Shown piece by piece: positions 18,402 to 27,170 of a DNA stretch of 48,046 nt. The first letter of the stretch is position 1. Each line of letters begins with the position of its first letter. The translations under genes were made by a program, and so were the position numbers. Origin of the DNA: Abyssibius sp040880065 (GTDB taxonomy: Bacteria; Pseudomonadota; Alphaproteobacteria; Rhodobacterales; Rhodobacteraceae); assembly GCA_040880065.1 (NCBI GenBank), contig JBBDJE010000009.1, positions 1 through 48,046 on the forward strand, given 5' to 3'. Under the pieces are notes generated by a model, which made no database searches, was not told the origin of the DNA, and saw only the letters and a list, made by a program, of their open reading frames with translations.

Positions 18402-19454
18402 CTATTTGCCACCTGTCGAGGCAATGCCGGTTGCGATGTATTTCTGCAGGAACATGAACACTGTTGCGATTGGCAGCAAGGTTAGAACAGTCATGGCCAG
18501 CAGGCTTGGCCAATCGGTTTGCAGCTCGCCCTGAAACGAATTGAGCGCCAGTTGCAGGGTAAAGTTTTCGGTGCGTGTAAGCACGATGAGTGGCCACAAA
18601 AAGTCGTTCCAGCGCCACATGATCGCCAGAATGGCCAGCACCGCAATGGCTGGGGCCGAAAGCGGAATGATGATGCGCCAGAATATCTTCCACTCGCTGG
18701 CCTTGTCCATGCGCGCGGCATCCAGAATTTCATCGGGAATGGTGATCATGTATTGGCGCAGCAAAAACACCCCTGTCGGCGTGGCCGCACCGGGAATGAT
18801 CACCCCCCAGAGCGAGTTGAACATGCCAAGCTCGGTCACGATTAAAAAGAGCGGCACAAGCACCACGGTTTGCGGAATCATCAGGGTGCCGACCACAATC
18901 AGCAACACCGATAAACGCCCCCTGAATTCGTATTTTGACAGGGCAAAAGCCGCCATGGAATTGACAAGCAGCATCAGCAGCGTCGCCATGACCGTGATGA
19001 ATGTGGAATTCCAGAAGAACTGCAAAAAGTTGAAGCGTTCAAACAGGTTTGTGTAGTTTTCAGTGGCAAAGGCCACACCCTCGATCGGGGCCAGTTGCGT
19101 GGCGGGCATGCGAATGCGCTCATCCGGCGCATCGGGGCGCACCACCTCAGAGCGGCCTGCAGCACGGCGGATTTGTGCAACGGTTTCGCCCGCCATCTCG
19201 CCCTCAACCACCTTAAACAGCGAAAGCGGGCTGTCAAAGCCTTCAACCACAAGCGTGTCTTGCGCATAGGGCAAAAAGCGGGGCGGGAAACGGTCAAGCT
19301 CGTTGGGGGTTTTGAAGCTGGACAGCACCAGCCAGACCACGGGGCCGAACATAAGGAAGATACCAAGGGTCAGGTAGCCGTAAGACACCCAATCTGTCCA
19401 ATGCAGCCGCCCCTTGCCGCGCGTGGCGGTGAGCATCGCAACAAGTCTAGCCAT
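18402..19454 (-). CDS. ABC importer permease, MalG type, with enlarged loop
   Basis: A 350-residue CUT1 permease, about 70 residues longer than the MalG-type protein at 8257-9102. The excess is a hydrophilic segment after the first helix (about residues 55-125, rich in charged residues) that should face the periplasm, as in MalG of enteric bacteria. The EAA-type loop is DAARMDKASEWKIFWRIIIP. It overlaps the partner permease gene by 8 bases and is followed after 30 bases by the ATPase. Cargo is probably a uronic acid or uronate-containing oligosaccharide, judged from uxuA, uxaC and uxuB. Confidence 0.88.
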   Translation of the reverse strand: MARLVAMLTATRGKGRLHWTDWVSYGYLTLGIFLMFGPVVWLVLSSFKTPNELDRFPPRFLPYAQDTLVVEGFDSPLSLFKVVEGEMAGETVAQIRRAAGRSEVVRPDAPDERIRMPATQLAPIEGVAFATENYTNLFERFNFLQFFWNSTFITVMATLLMLLVNSMAAFALSKYEFRGRLSVLLIVVGTLMIPQTVVLVPLFLIVTELGMFNSLWGVIIPGAATPTGVFLLRQYMITIPDEILDAARMDKASEWKIFWRIIIPLSAPAIAVLAILAIMWRWNDFLWPLIVLTRTENFTLQLALNSFQGELQTDWPSLLAMTVLTLLPIATVFMFLQKYIATGIASTGGK

Positions 19455-20415
19455 TGACGTTTCTCCTGTTGACCCACAGTTGCAGGAGCGTCAGCAACAC
19501 CAAAACGCCCGCGACAAGCAGTGAGGCCGCCGCCGCCAGCCCAAACAGGCGCGGCGCACCGGCAAAGCCGCGCTCATAGATATACTGGATGATGAATGTG
19601 GTCGCCGTGCCCGGCCCGCCGCCGGTAAAGGCGTAAATTTCGTCGAATGTCTGCACGCCCTTTATCAGCGCAAGCACCAAAACCACCAGCATGGTTGGGG
19701 ATAGCAGCGGCAGCGTAATGCGCCGAAACGTGCGCCACGGGCTGGCACGGTCCATGGTCGCGGCCTCGTAAACATCGCGCGGAATGGCCTGAAGGCCCGC
19801 AAGCAGAATGAGCGTATAAAACCCCATATGCGCCCAGACAGATATGAATACCGACCACGCGAAGGCCCATTGCGCATTGACCAGCCAGTTGATGCCGCCA
19901 ATGCCGGTCCAGTCCAAAAAGGCATTGGCCACCCCTTCGCGCTGCAAAATCCACTTCCAGATAAGCGCTACGACCACGGGCGAAAGCAGCACAGGAAAGA
20001 AGAAAACAGAGCGAAAGAAGCCGCGCGCGCGAATGTCGCGGTTCAGGATAACAGCGGTGAGCAGCGAAAAACCGACCATGAAGCCCACTTGCAGCGTAAC
20101 AAACCAAGCAGTGTTCCAGACCGCGCGCCAGAATTTATCTTCGCGGCACGAGTTCGGGTCGAGGTAGTTGGAACAATCCAGCAGGTTTACAAAGTTGCGC
20201 GCGCCTACATAGGGGCGGTCGGCCAGCATGACATTACTGCCGCCGCTTGTGGCGTAAAACACGTTCACAATAACGGGCAGAAAGGCAAAAAGTGCAAAAA
20301 GAACGAGGTTCGGCAGCAGGAAGGCCCAAGCCAAACGGTTGATCCCCACCAGCCGTTGCAAGGCCAGCATGGGAATTTCGATCAGGCGCATGACGGGTGT
20401 AATAATCCGCAGCAT
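19447..20415 (-). CDS. ABC importer permease, MalF type (uronate operon)
   Basis: A 322-residue CUT1 permease with about six helices and the docking loop EAATMDRASPWRTFRRITLP. It follows the binding-protein gene after a 60-base gap containing a very stable hairpin, and overlaps the MalG-type gene by 8 bases. The first periplasmic loop contains two Cys (LLDCSNY and NSCRED) that could form a disulfide; this is an inference from topology. Confidence 0.88.
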   Translation of the reverse strand: MLRIITPVMRLIEIPMLALQRLVGINRLAWAFLLPNLVLFALFAFLPVIVNVFYATSGGSNVMLADRPYVGARNFVNLLDCSNYLDPNSCREDKFWRAVWNTAWFVTLQVGFMVGFSLLTAVILNRDIRARGFFRSVFFFPVLLSPVVVALIWKWILQREGVANAFLDWTGIGGINWLVNAQWAFAWSVFISVWAHMGFYTLILLAGLQAIPRDVYEAATMDRASPWRTFRRITLPLLSPTMLVVLVLALIKGVQTFDEIYAFTGGGPGTATTFIIQYIYERGFAGAPRLFGLAAAASLLVAGVLVLLTLLQLWVNRRNVNG

Positions 20416-20440
20416 TCAACTCTCCTGCCCCATCAAAATA

Positions 20441-20468
20441 CCCCCCGCGCAATAGGCTGCGCGGGGGG
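20441..20468 (-). terminator. Strong hairpin between binding-protein and permease genes
   Basis: An 11-bp perfect inverted repeat: CCCCCCGCGCA (20441-20451) and TGCGCGGGGGG (20458-20468), with a 6-base loop. On the minus strand it lies 8 bases after the binding-protein stop and is followed by TATTTTGATG, a weak U-rich tract. It fits a leaky terminator or exonuclease block that raises binding-protein mRNA over permease mRNA. Confidence 0.7.
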
Positions 20469-20475
20469 CTTTGGC

Positions 20476-21744
20476 TTAGTTGGCTTCCGCCATTGCGGCT
20501 TCAAGGTCGGCGGCTGCGCGTTCCATGGCCTGGGCCACGGTCAACTCGCCGACAATCGCCTGGCTTAGGCGTTCAACGGTAATGCCGAACATCGCGCGGT
20601 TGCCTGCATAACCTTGATAGGCGAAGGCAATCGGCGAAACATCGGGCAATGCGGCGGCAAAGGCGTTAAGTGCGGCCTGTGCAGCAGGCGATGCGCCTTC
20701 AAACTCTACCCCGCCACTGGCAACGGCCAGATGTGCGGGCAGGTTGCGGGTGCGTGCCGTAACTTCGGCATAAACATCTTCGCGTGCCAGATAGTCGATG
20801 ACAGCGGCAACAGCTTCGGGGCTTTCGGTTTGGCTAAAGCCGACAATACCAGCGCCGCCGGGCATACCCGAACAGGGGCCAGCCGGGCCACAAGGGCTGC
20901 CGATAACCTGCCAGTCGAAAAAGTCACCAACCTGCTCGTCCATGCGGTTAACCTGCCACGAGCCGGAATAGTAAAAGACCAGATCGCCGTTGATGAATTC
21001 CTGTGCCGCATCCTGATAGGTCGCGCCACCCTGCCCTGCCCATACATCGCTGGCCATGGTGCCATCCTGGTTCCATGCAACAAACTGCTCGGCAAAGGCG
21101 GTGAAGCCTTCATCGACCAAGCGGCCATTGCCCTCATCATCAAACAGTTGCGCGCCATATGATACCGCCGGCCCCGCAACACGGTGACCGGAGCGGTCAA
21201 TCGCCATGGGGAAGCTTGCATCGGTCGCTTCGGCAACCGCGCGCGCGGCTGCGGCCCACTCATCCCAGCTTGCGCCCTTGGCAGGCATGTCTACGCCGGC
21301 CTGCTCGAACAACGTGGCGTTTACAAAAGCGCCGGTAATGGTGAGCTGGCTGTGCATGCCATAAATGCCGTCACGCGCGCCAACCCGATACCAGTTGAGC
21401 GTTTCGCCAAAACTGGCCTGCCAATAGTCGGCATCTACATATGGGGTGAGGTCGAGATAGAATTCATTCAGCCCGCCAAGATCGGTGACTTTGGCAATAT
21501 CAGGGCCGGTGCCTGCGGCAAGCTGCACGGGCAGATTTTCTTGAATGGCCTGATATGGCACCACGTCGATCACCACATCAATGCTGGGGTTTTCGGCCTC
21601 AAAGCGGCTGAGAACATCCTCATACACTTCGCATTCATTGCCATCAGAATAGCACATGAAGCGGACTTCCTGAGCTGCAGCCGCATTGGCCACCATGCCC
21701 AGACCGACCGCCATGGCCGTTGTCATCATGATATTCGTTTTCAT
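20476..21744 (-). CDS. ABC importer periplasmic substrate-binding protein (uronate operon)
   Basis: A 422-residue family 1 extracytoplasmic solute-binding protein. The signal peptide is MKTNIMMTTAMAVGLG...ANAAAAQ with cleavage probably after the last AAA. The mature start EVRFMCYSDGNECEVYEDVL contains two Cys (MCYSDGNEC) and a later GSPCGPAGPC pair, so disulfides are likely. A GGGAGG ribosome binding site precedes the ATG. It is co-transcribed with three oxidoreductase genes upstream and the permeases downstream. The ligand is presumed to be a uronate or uronide. Confidence 0.9.
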   Translation of the reverse strand: MKTNIMMTTAMAVGLGMVANAAAAQEVRFMCYSDGNECEVYEDVLSRFEAENPSIDVVIDVVPYQAIQENLPVQLAAGTGPDIAKVTDLGGLNEFYLDLTPYVDADYWQASFGETLNWYRVGARDGIYGMHSQLTITGAFVNATLFEQAGVDMPAKGASWDEWAAAARAVAEATDASFPMAIDRSGHRVAGPAVSYGAQLFDDEGNGRLVDEGFTAFAEQFVAWNQDGTMASDVWAGQGGATYQDAAQEFINGDLVFYYSGSWQVNRMDEQVGDFFDWQVIGSPCGPAGPCSGMPGGAGIVGFSQTESPEAVAAVIDYLAREDVYAEVTARTRNLPAHLAVASGGVEFEGASPAAQAALNAFAAALPDVSPIAFAYQGYAGNRAMFGITVERLSQAIVGELTVAQAMERAAADLEAAMAEAN

Positions 21745-21758
21745 CGCAGGTTTCCTCC

Positions 21759-22844
21759 CTATGGTCCTGTTTTGGTTTGCATTTCCTGACTTGGCAGCCA
21801 GGTTTCGTAAAACTCGGCACCTTTGCCAAGCGGTAGCTGCACCGGTGCGTTATTGCGCGCGGCGCTGTAAATGGCGCTGACCAGCTCGATAGAGCGGCGG
21901 CCAGCGCCCAGTGAAACATGGCTATCGCCCCGACCAGAGAGCGCAGTAGCGATAGCATCAAGATAGCCGGTAAAGCCAACCGGCCCGGCAGGCACAGCCG
22001 CGACCACAGCGTCGATCTGGGGTTGCATGGCCGGGTTGCGGGCAATGAAGCGCCATGCCGCCTCGGCCGGTGTGTAAGGCGCGCTACCGCTTTGCGCCGT
22101 CAGACCCTCAAAACAAAAGCGCAGGCGGGTTGTATCATTACCCGCCCCGAGCGTGACCGAGCTTGTGACAAGCGCACCGCTTTGCATGCGAAACGCCACA
22201 GCGGCGCAATCTTCGGTTTCAATCGGGTTTACGCGGGTGTCGGTAAAGGCAAAAACCTCGGCGACCGGGCCAAGCACATGGCACAGAATATCATGCGCAT
22301 GGATCGCGTGGCCAAGCAGCGCGCCCCCCGCCTCGCCCGCCCAAGTGCCGCGCCACGGCACGCTGTAATAGGCAGAATCGCGGTTCCAGTGGGTTTCTAT
22401 GCTGGCCGTATAGGCTTTGCCGCACAGCCCCGCCTTTTGCAGAGCGGCAAGCTGGTCGAGCGCTGGGCCATAGCGATATTGGAACACCGGGAAGACCTGC
22501 TTACCGCTGGCTTTGGCTGCGGCTTCAACCTTGTCAAGCTCGGCCAAGGCGCGGGTTACGGGTTTTTCGCAAACCACATGTTTGCCAGCCTCAAGTGCCT
22601 GCATAATGGTCGGGAAATGCAAATGCGGCGGCAGGCAAATGTCGATAAGTTCGATCGTGTCATCAGCCAGCACCGAGGCCAGATCATCGGTCAGGCGAAT
22701 ATCGGGGGCATTGCCGGTGGCTTGCGCGGCGCGCTCAAGGTCCAGATCGCACAGCGCGGCCACTTTGAAACGTGCAGGTAAGGCGCGATACCCTGCCAGA
22801 TGCTGCGCGCCAATACCCGCCCCGATGATGGCCACGCTTATCAT
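21759..22844 (-). CDS. Gfo/Idh/MocA-family oxidoreductase, third of three in tandem
   Basis: A 361-residue NAD(P)-dependent oxidoreductase: Rossmann motif AIIGAGIGAQH at the N terminus, CEKPV (the family EKP lysine) near residue 95, and GGALLGHAIHAHD carrying the usual catalytic His and Asp. The start at 22844 gives a 4-base overlap with the next upstream gene and removes a 15-residue extension that does not look like the family. It ends 14 bases before the binding-protein start. Members act on free sugars, inositols and glycosides; the substrate cannot be read from sequence. Position in the operon suggests oxidation or epimerisation of the imported uronate compound. Confidence 0.85.
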   Translation of the reverse strand: MISVAIIGAGIGAQHLAGYRALPARFKVAALCDLDLERAAQATGNAPDIRLTDDLASVLADDTIELIDICLPPHLHFPTIMQALEAGKHVVCEKPVTRALAELDKVEAAAKASGKQVFPVFQYRYGPALDQLAALQKAGLCGKAYTASIETHWNRDSAYYSVPWRGTWAGEAGGALLGHAIHAHDILCHVLGPVAEVFAFTDTRVNPIETEDCAAVAFRMQSGALVTSSVTLGAGNDTTRLRFCFEGLTAQSGSAPYTPAEAAWRFIARNPAMQPQIDAVVAAVPAGPVGFTGYLDAIATALSGRGDSHVSLGAGRRSIELVSAIYSAARNNAPVQLPLGKGAEFYETWLPSQEMQTKTGP

Positions 22845-23863
22845 GCGCGCCCCTCGGCCATGGCCTGCGCCTTCAACGAAAGCGCGCATACCGTAAATGC
22901 ATGGCGCTGGGTCATTGCGGTTTCGGTGCGGTTGGAAATGTCGTTCAGCAAGCGGCCAAAGAACGGCAGGCCCGCATGTGAGGCATCAATCTTCTCGCAA
23001 CGCGACCCGTTGACCAGCACCAGATGGTCGGTGCCATTTTGGCCAACATCGACATATTTGCGCAACTCGATATAGCCTTGCGTGCCCAGAATTGTCAGCC
23101 GTCCGTCGCCCCAGCTTGGCAGCGCATCGGGGGTATACCAATCAACCCGGATATAGCCATGCGCCCCGGCAGCACCCCCGGCAGCACGCAGCGCAACTTC
23201 GCCAAAATCCTGCAAGCCGGGGGTTTCTGGGTTGGCGTAATTTGCAACATGCGCCAGCGTAATTTCCGCCTCATCGACGCCGGTGAAAAACAGGAACTGG
23301 TCGATCTGATGGCTCGCGAGATCGGTTATAATCCCGCCATAACTTGCCCGCTCGAAAAACCAGTCGGGCCGCGTGGCCTTGTTTAGCCGGTGCGGGCCAA
23401 GGCCAACGGTCTGGATGACCTTGCCAATCGCCCCTTCGGCCACCAATTCGGCGGCGCGGGTTGCGGCGGGCACCTCAAAACGCTCGGAAAAATCTATCGA
23501 CCAGATGCGCCCGGTCTTTTCCACACAGGCTTTGAGCGCGGCAAGCTGCGCAAAATCGGTGCAGCCGGGCTTGTCAGAAAGCACATCCTTGCCCGCCTCC
23601 ATGGCTCGAATGGCTATTGCGGCACGCTCGGCAGGAATGCCGGACAGCAAGATCAGATTGATTTCAGGGTTGTTTAGCAAATCTTCAACGCTGGCGGCGC
23701 GCGGCACGTTTGCAAAACGCTCGATAAAACCGTCAACCGTGTTCGGCGTTCCATCGGTTTGCCAGCCCACAAATTCACCGCCCGCAGCAGCGATATTGGC
23801 GGCCATGCCATAGATATGCCGATGGTCAATGCCGATGGCTGCAAACTTGACCGGCGCGTTCAT
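22841..23863 (-). CDS. Gfo/Idh/MocA-family oxidoreductase, second of three in tandem
   Basis: A 340-residue member with an unusual nucleotide-binding N terminus: AAIGIDHRHIYGMAAN instead of GxGxxG, resembling the GxDHxH pattern of a Gfo/Idh/MocA subgroup. LSDKPGC replaces the standard EKP, keeping Lys and Pro but with Asp before Lys. GGIITDLASHQID provides the catalytic-type Asp, His and Asp. It overlaps both neighbours by 4 bases. The altered cofactor loop suggests different cofactor handling or a non-dehydrogenase role, for example in an oxidation-elimination sequence with its neighbours. This is inference. Confidence 0.82.
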   Translation of the reverse strand: MNAPVKFAAIGIDHRHIYGMAANIAAAGGEFVGWQTDGTPNTVDGFIERFANVPRAASVEDLLNNPEINLILLSGIPAERAAIAIRAMEAGKDVLSDKPGCTDFAQLAALKACVEKTGRIWSIDFSERFEVPAATRAAELVAEGAIGKVIQTVGLGPHRLNKATRPDWFFERASYGGIITDLASHQIDQFLFFTGVDEAEITLAHVANYANPETPGLQDFGEVALRAAGGAAGAHGYIRVDWYTPDALPSWGDGRLTILGTQGYIELRKYVDVGQNGTDHLVLVNGSRCEKIDASHAGLPFFGRLLNDISNRTETAMTQRHAFTVCALSLKAQAMAEGRA

Positions 23864-24924
23864 GCGGCAAGCTCCTGTTCGGCACCGGTTGCCGCCGCGC
23901 GACTGATCGCGTCGATCAGGTCATGGGCTGCGAGTGCGTCTTGGCCGGTAATCGCCGGAGCGCGGCCCAAGGCCAGAGCCTGCGCAAAATCTTCTATAAT
24001 TGCTTGATGCCAGTCATGCGTAAACGCCATTGGGTCGGCCCCGCCGCCCGTGGTTGCATTTGCGCCGAATTGCTCGGTGCGGCCATCGCGCCAGCTAATA
24101 TGCAACTCGCCCGATTGCAGCCGCAAGCTGGCCCTCTCGAAGTGCAGAATGATGGATTCCGCACCCCCCGGATAGCTGGCCGTGCTGGCGAAAAGCGAGC
24201 CTGCCGCGCCATTGGCAAACCGTAGGCCGGCCACCACAAAATCCTCTGCCTCCATCACATGAAAGCGCGTGGTTGTTGCCATGGCGCGCACAGAGCAGAC
24301 AGGACCTGCCACGGGGCCAGCAAGGCTAAGCGCGAGGTCTAGTGTATGGATAGCTTGGCTGATCAGCACACCGCCACCGTCGCGTGCATAGGTGCCGCGG
24401 CCCGGCGCTTCATAATAGGCCTGCTCGCGCCACCAGGGCACAGCAATTTCAACCAGCCCAAGCGCGCCAAGCCTGCCCGATGCAACAAATGCCGCCGCCT
24501 TTTGCGAGGCGGCGCGCATGCGGTGCTGCAAAACAACGCCTAGCGTTACACCGGCCTTGGCGCACAGCGCGACAACCGCGCGCGCCTCATCGCCATTTCG
24601 GCCCATCGGTTTTTCCAAAAGAATATGTTTGCCGGCAGCAACAAGCGGCGCGATGACATTGGCGCGCGCATTGGGGGGCGTGGCGATGATTGCAAATTCT
24701 ACATCCGGGTCGGCGGCGACCGCGCCAACTGTATCATATGCTTTTAGCGGCGTTGTGAACTTGTGGGAAACCTCGGTGGCAAGCGTTTTCGCATTAGCCG
24801 CATTTTGCGCTACAATACCAACGAGCCGAACCGTTTTTGCCGCAGCGGCGCAGGCATTGATATGGGTGCCGGCGACCATGCCCGCGCCTATCAGAACCGC
24901 CCGCTTTGGCAAAACTGCCTGCAT
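23860..24924 (-). CDS. Gfo/Idh/MocA-family oxidoreductase, first of three in tandem
   Basis: A 354-residue oxidoreductase with a Rossmann start (VLIGAGMVAGTHI), LEKPMG as the EKP motif and GGVLISQAIHTLD with the catalytic His and Asp. I chose the ATG at 24924, preceded by a GGGGAGGG stretch; the frame stays open to 24978 but those residues are not family-like. As first gene of the uronate/ABC operon it lies next to the divergent promoter shared with the GntR regulator. Substrate unknown. Confidence 0.85.
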   Translation of the reverse strand: MQAVLPKRAVLIGAGMVAGTHINACAAAAKTVRLVGIVAQNAANAKTLATEVSHKFTTPLKAYDTVGAVAADPDVEFAIIATPPNARANVIAPLVAAGKHILLEKPMGRNGDEARAVVALCAKAGVTLGVVLQHRMRAASQKAAAFVASGRLGALGLVEIAVPWWREQAYYEAPGRGTYARDGGGVLISQAIHTLDLALSLAGPVAGPVCSVRAMATTTRFHVMEAEDFVVAGLRFANGAAGSLFASTASYPGGAESIILHFERASLRLQSGELHISWRDGRTEQFGANATTGGGADPMAFTHDWHQAIIEDFAQALALGRAPAITGQDALAAHDLIDAISRAAATGAEQELAA

Positions 24925-25004
24925 GTCGCGCCGACCCTCCCCATCCCGAAGCCACCCTGAGACCAAGCCATGAAACACGCGGCAATTCTTGTTGTCAAGA
25001 AGTT

Positions 25005-25020
25005 TGAATACCGGTATACA
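25005..25020. promoter_or_regulatory. Candidate operator of the FCD/GntR regulator
   Basis: TGAATACCGGTATACA is a 16-base dyad, symmetric except for one base pair, around the perfect ATACCGGTAT core (25008-25017). It lies between the divergent oxidoreductase operon and gntR, 37 bases upstream of the gntR start. Palindromes of this size in a divergent intergenic region next to a FadR-subfamily gene are usual autoregulatory sites. The likely regulator is the product of 25058-25786. Confidence 0.6.
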
Positions 25021-25057
25021 GGTTTAAGACCGCGCACAAACCCGGGGAAGGAAAGGC

Positions 25058-25786
25058 GTGAACAAAAGGCCTTCTGACAGCAGTTTTCCAGCCTTTCCGG
25101 CAATGCCGATTGATATGGCCCGCCCTGCGGCGGAGCAGATCGCCGCAGCGCTGAAATCCGCCATTTTGAACATCGCCCTTGCGCCCGGCAGCCAAATTTC
25201 CGAAAACGAGGTTGGCCAGATGTTTGGCGCCAGCCGCACCCCTGTGCGTGAGGCTTTTGCACAGTTGCGCGATGAAGGTTTGCTGATCACCTATCCCAGC
25301 CGCGGCACCTATATTTCCAAACTCTCCGAACGGAAAATTCGTGGCGCGCAATTCTTGCGCGAAGCGCTGGAGGTTGCGGTTGTAGAACGGCTATGCGCCG
25401 AGGGCATTGCGCCCAATGACCTTGCGGCGTTGCAAGCCAATATCGCTGCGCAAACACAAGCAATTGCGTCTGATGACAAAGCCGCCTTTCAGGCGCTGGA
25501 TGACAGCTTCCACACCCGATTGGCAGCCGCCACGGGCTATGAGCGGATTGGCACTTTGCTTGTGCGCGAGAAATCCGCGCTTGATCGTTTGCGTGTTCTT
25601 TCATTGCATGACAGCAAGCATATGGAAACCCTTTTGAGTGAGCATAGCGACATTGTTCACGCCCTGCGCTACGGCTATACAGGCATGGCAATGGACCGGA
25701 TGCGCCGCCATTTGCGCGGTATACTCAAAACGCTTTCAGTTCTGATTGAGGCAAACCAGAACTATTTTGAACCCGAAAAGGCATAG
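25058..25786 (+). CDS. GntR-family (FCD) regulator of hexuronate genes
   Basis: A 242-residue FadR-subfamily GntR regulator: winged helix at about residues 20-90 (AALKSAILNIALAPGSQISE, FGASRTPVREAFAQLRDEGLL) and a C-terminal FCD ligand domain with metal-type residues (DDSFHTRL, HSDIVHAL). The GTG at 25058 is preceded by AAGGAAAGG; the next in-frame ATG is 15 codons on and has no comparable site. It is four bases upstream of uxaC and divergent from the ABC/uxuA operon. By analogy with UxuR and ExuR it should repress both and be relieved by a uronate or fructuronate/tagaturonate. Confidence 0.87.
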   Translation: MNKRPSDSSFPAFPAMPIDMARPAAEQIAAALKSAILNIALAPGSQISENEVGQMFGASRTPVREAFAQLRDEGLLITYPSRGTYISKLSERKIRGAQFLREALEVAVVERLCAEGIAPNDLAALQANIAAQTQAIASDDKAAFQALDDSFHTRLAAATGYERIGTLLVREKSALDRLRVLSLHDSKHMETLLSEHSDIVHALRYGYTGMAMDRMRRHLRGILKTLSVLIEANQNYFEPEKA

Positions 25787-25790
25787 CCGA

Positions 25791-27170
25791 ATGGCGCTTG
25801 GCCCCACCCTGCCCCCCAAGGCCGAAGCACTTTATGAAACGGTTGCGGGCCTGCCCATCGTTTCGCCCCACGGGCATTGCGACCCGGGCTGGTGGGCAAG
25901 CGATGCCGCCTTTCCCAACCCCGCCGCTTTGCTGATTACGCCCGATCACTACGTGTTTCGGATGCTTTACGCGCAAGGTGTGCCGCTTGAAAAGCTCGGC
26001 ATCGGTCCGAAGGGCGCAGCGTGTGACCCGCGCGAGGTTTTCCGCATTTTCGCGCAGCATTGGGATGCGTTTTTGGGCACACCCGGCCGTCTGTGGCTGG
26101 AATTTACGCTAAGCCATACACTTGGCATTGAAACGCCGCTTGCGCCGGAAACGGCCGACAGCGTTTATGACCAGATCGCCGCGCAACTGGCCTTGCCCGC
26201 CTTTCGCCCCCGCAGCCTTTACAAGCGCTTTGGCATTTCCACTTTGGCAACGACAGATGCCGCAACCGATGATCTGGCGCAGCATCACGCCATTGCAGCC
26301 TCGGGCTGGGATGGGCGGATCATTCCAAGCTTTCGCCCTGACGATGTGCTAAACCCTGCCCGCCCGGCCTATGCCAAAAGCATGGCGAAACTGGCCGATA
26401 TGACGGGCGAGGATGTCACGCATTACAGCGGTTTTCTGGCGGCATTGCGGTGCCGCCGTGCGGCGTTTCGTGCAGCGGGGGCCACAGCCACCGACCATGA
26501 CGCACCGGTTCTTGCCACCCATTGGTTGCCTGACGAGATTGATGCACTGCATGGCCGCGCGCTTTCAGGCAGGCTGACAGGGGTTGAGACCTTGGCCTAT
26601 TATGGGCATATGCTGGTGGAAATGGCGCAAATGGCGGCCGAAGATGGCATGGTCATGCAGCTTCATGCCGGTTGCCAGCGCAATACCAACGCGCCGCTGT
26701 TTCAACAATTCGGCCCCGATATGGGGGCCGATATTCCAGCCGCCACGAACTGGGTGCACGGGCTTGGCCCCTTGCTCAACCGTGTGGGCAATGATCCGCG
26801 GCTTCGCCTGATACTGTTCACTCTTGATGAGGGTGCATATGCTCGCGAACTTGCTCCAATGGCCGGCCATTGGCCGTGTTTGCGGCTTGGCCCGCCATGG
26901 TGGTTTCATGACAGTCTGAACGGGATGCAGCGCTATTTTGACTCGGTCGTTGAAAGCGCGGGCTACCGAAACCTTGCCGGGTTCAACGATGATACACGCG
27001 CCTTTCTGTCGATCCCTGCGCGCCACGATACATGGCGACGCGCCGTTGCCCTGCATCTTTGCAGCCAGGTAGAGCGCGGCATATTGCAACCCGGCGATGC
27101 CACCCGCCTTGCGCCTTATCTGTGCCATGATCAGGCGGTCGAGGCCTATCGGCTGAACGGGGCCGCCTGA
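25791..27170 (+). CDS. uxaC: Uronate isomerase
   Basis: A 459-residue UxaC of the amidohydrolase superfamily that isomerises glucuronate to fructuronate and galacturonate to tagaturonate. The metal HxH motif is SPHGHCDP (H27, H29). Further UxaC-like segments are LEFTLSHTLGIETPL, QLHAGCQRNTN and GFNDDTRAFLSIPARHDTWRR. The ATG at 25791 follows the gntR stop by four bases; the frame is open to 25746 within gntR but the extra residues are not conserved. Its stop overlaps the uxuB start by one base. Confidence 0.93.
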   Translation: MALGPTLPPKAEALYETVAGLPIVSPHGHCDPGWWASDAAFPNPAALLITPDHYVFRMLYAQGVPLEKLGIGPKGAACDPREVFRIFAQHWDAFLGTPGRLWLEFTLSHTLGIETPLAPETADSVYDQIAAQLALPAFRPRSLYKRFGISTLATTDAATDDLAQHHAIAASGWDGRIIPSFRPDDVLNPARPAYAKSMAKLADMTGEDVTHYSGFLAALRCRRAAFRAAGATATDHDAPVLATHWLPDEIDALHGRALSGRLTGVETLAYYGHMLVEMAQMAAEDGMVMQLHAGCQRNTNAPLFQQFGPDMGADIPAATNWVHGLGPLLNRVGNDPRLRLILFTLDEGAYARELAPMAGHWPCLRLGPPWWFHDSLNGMQRYFDSVVESAGYRNLAGFNDDTRAFLSIPARHDTWRRAVALHLCSQVERGILQPGDATRLAPYLCHDQAVEAYRLNGAA

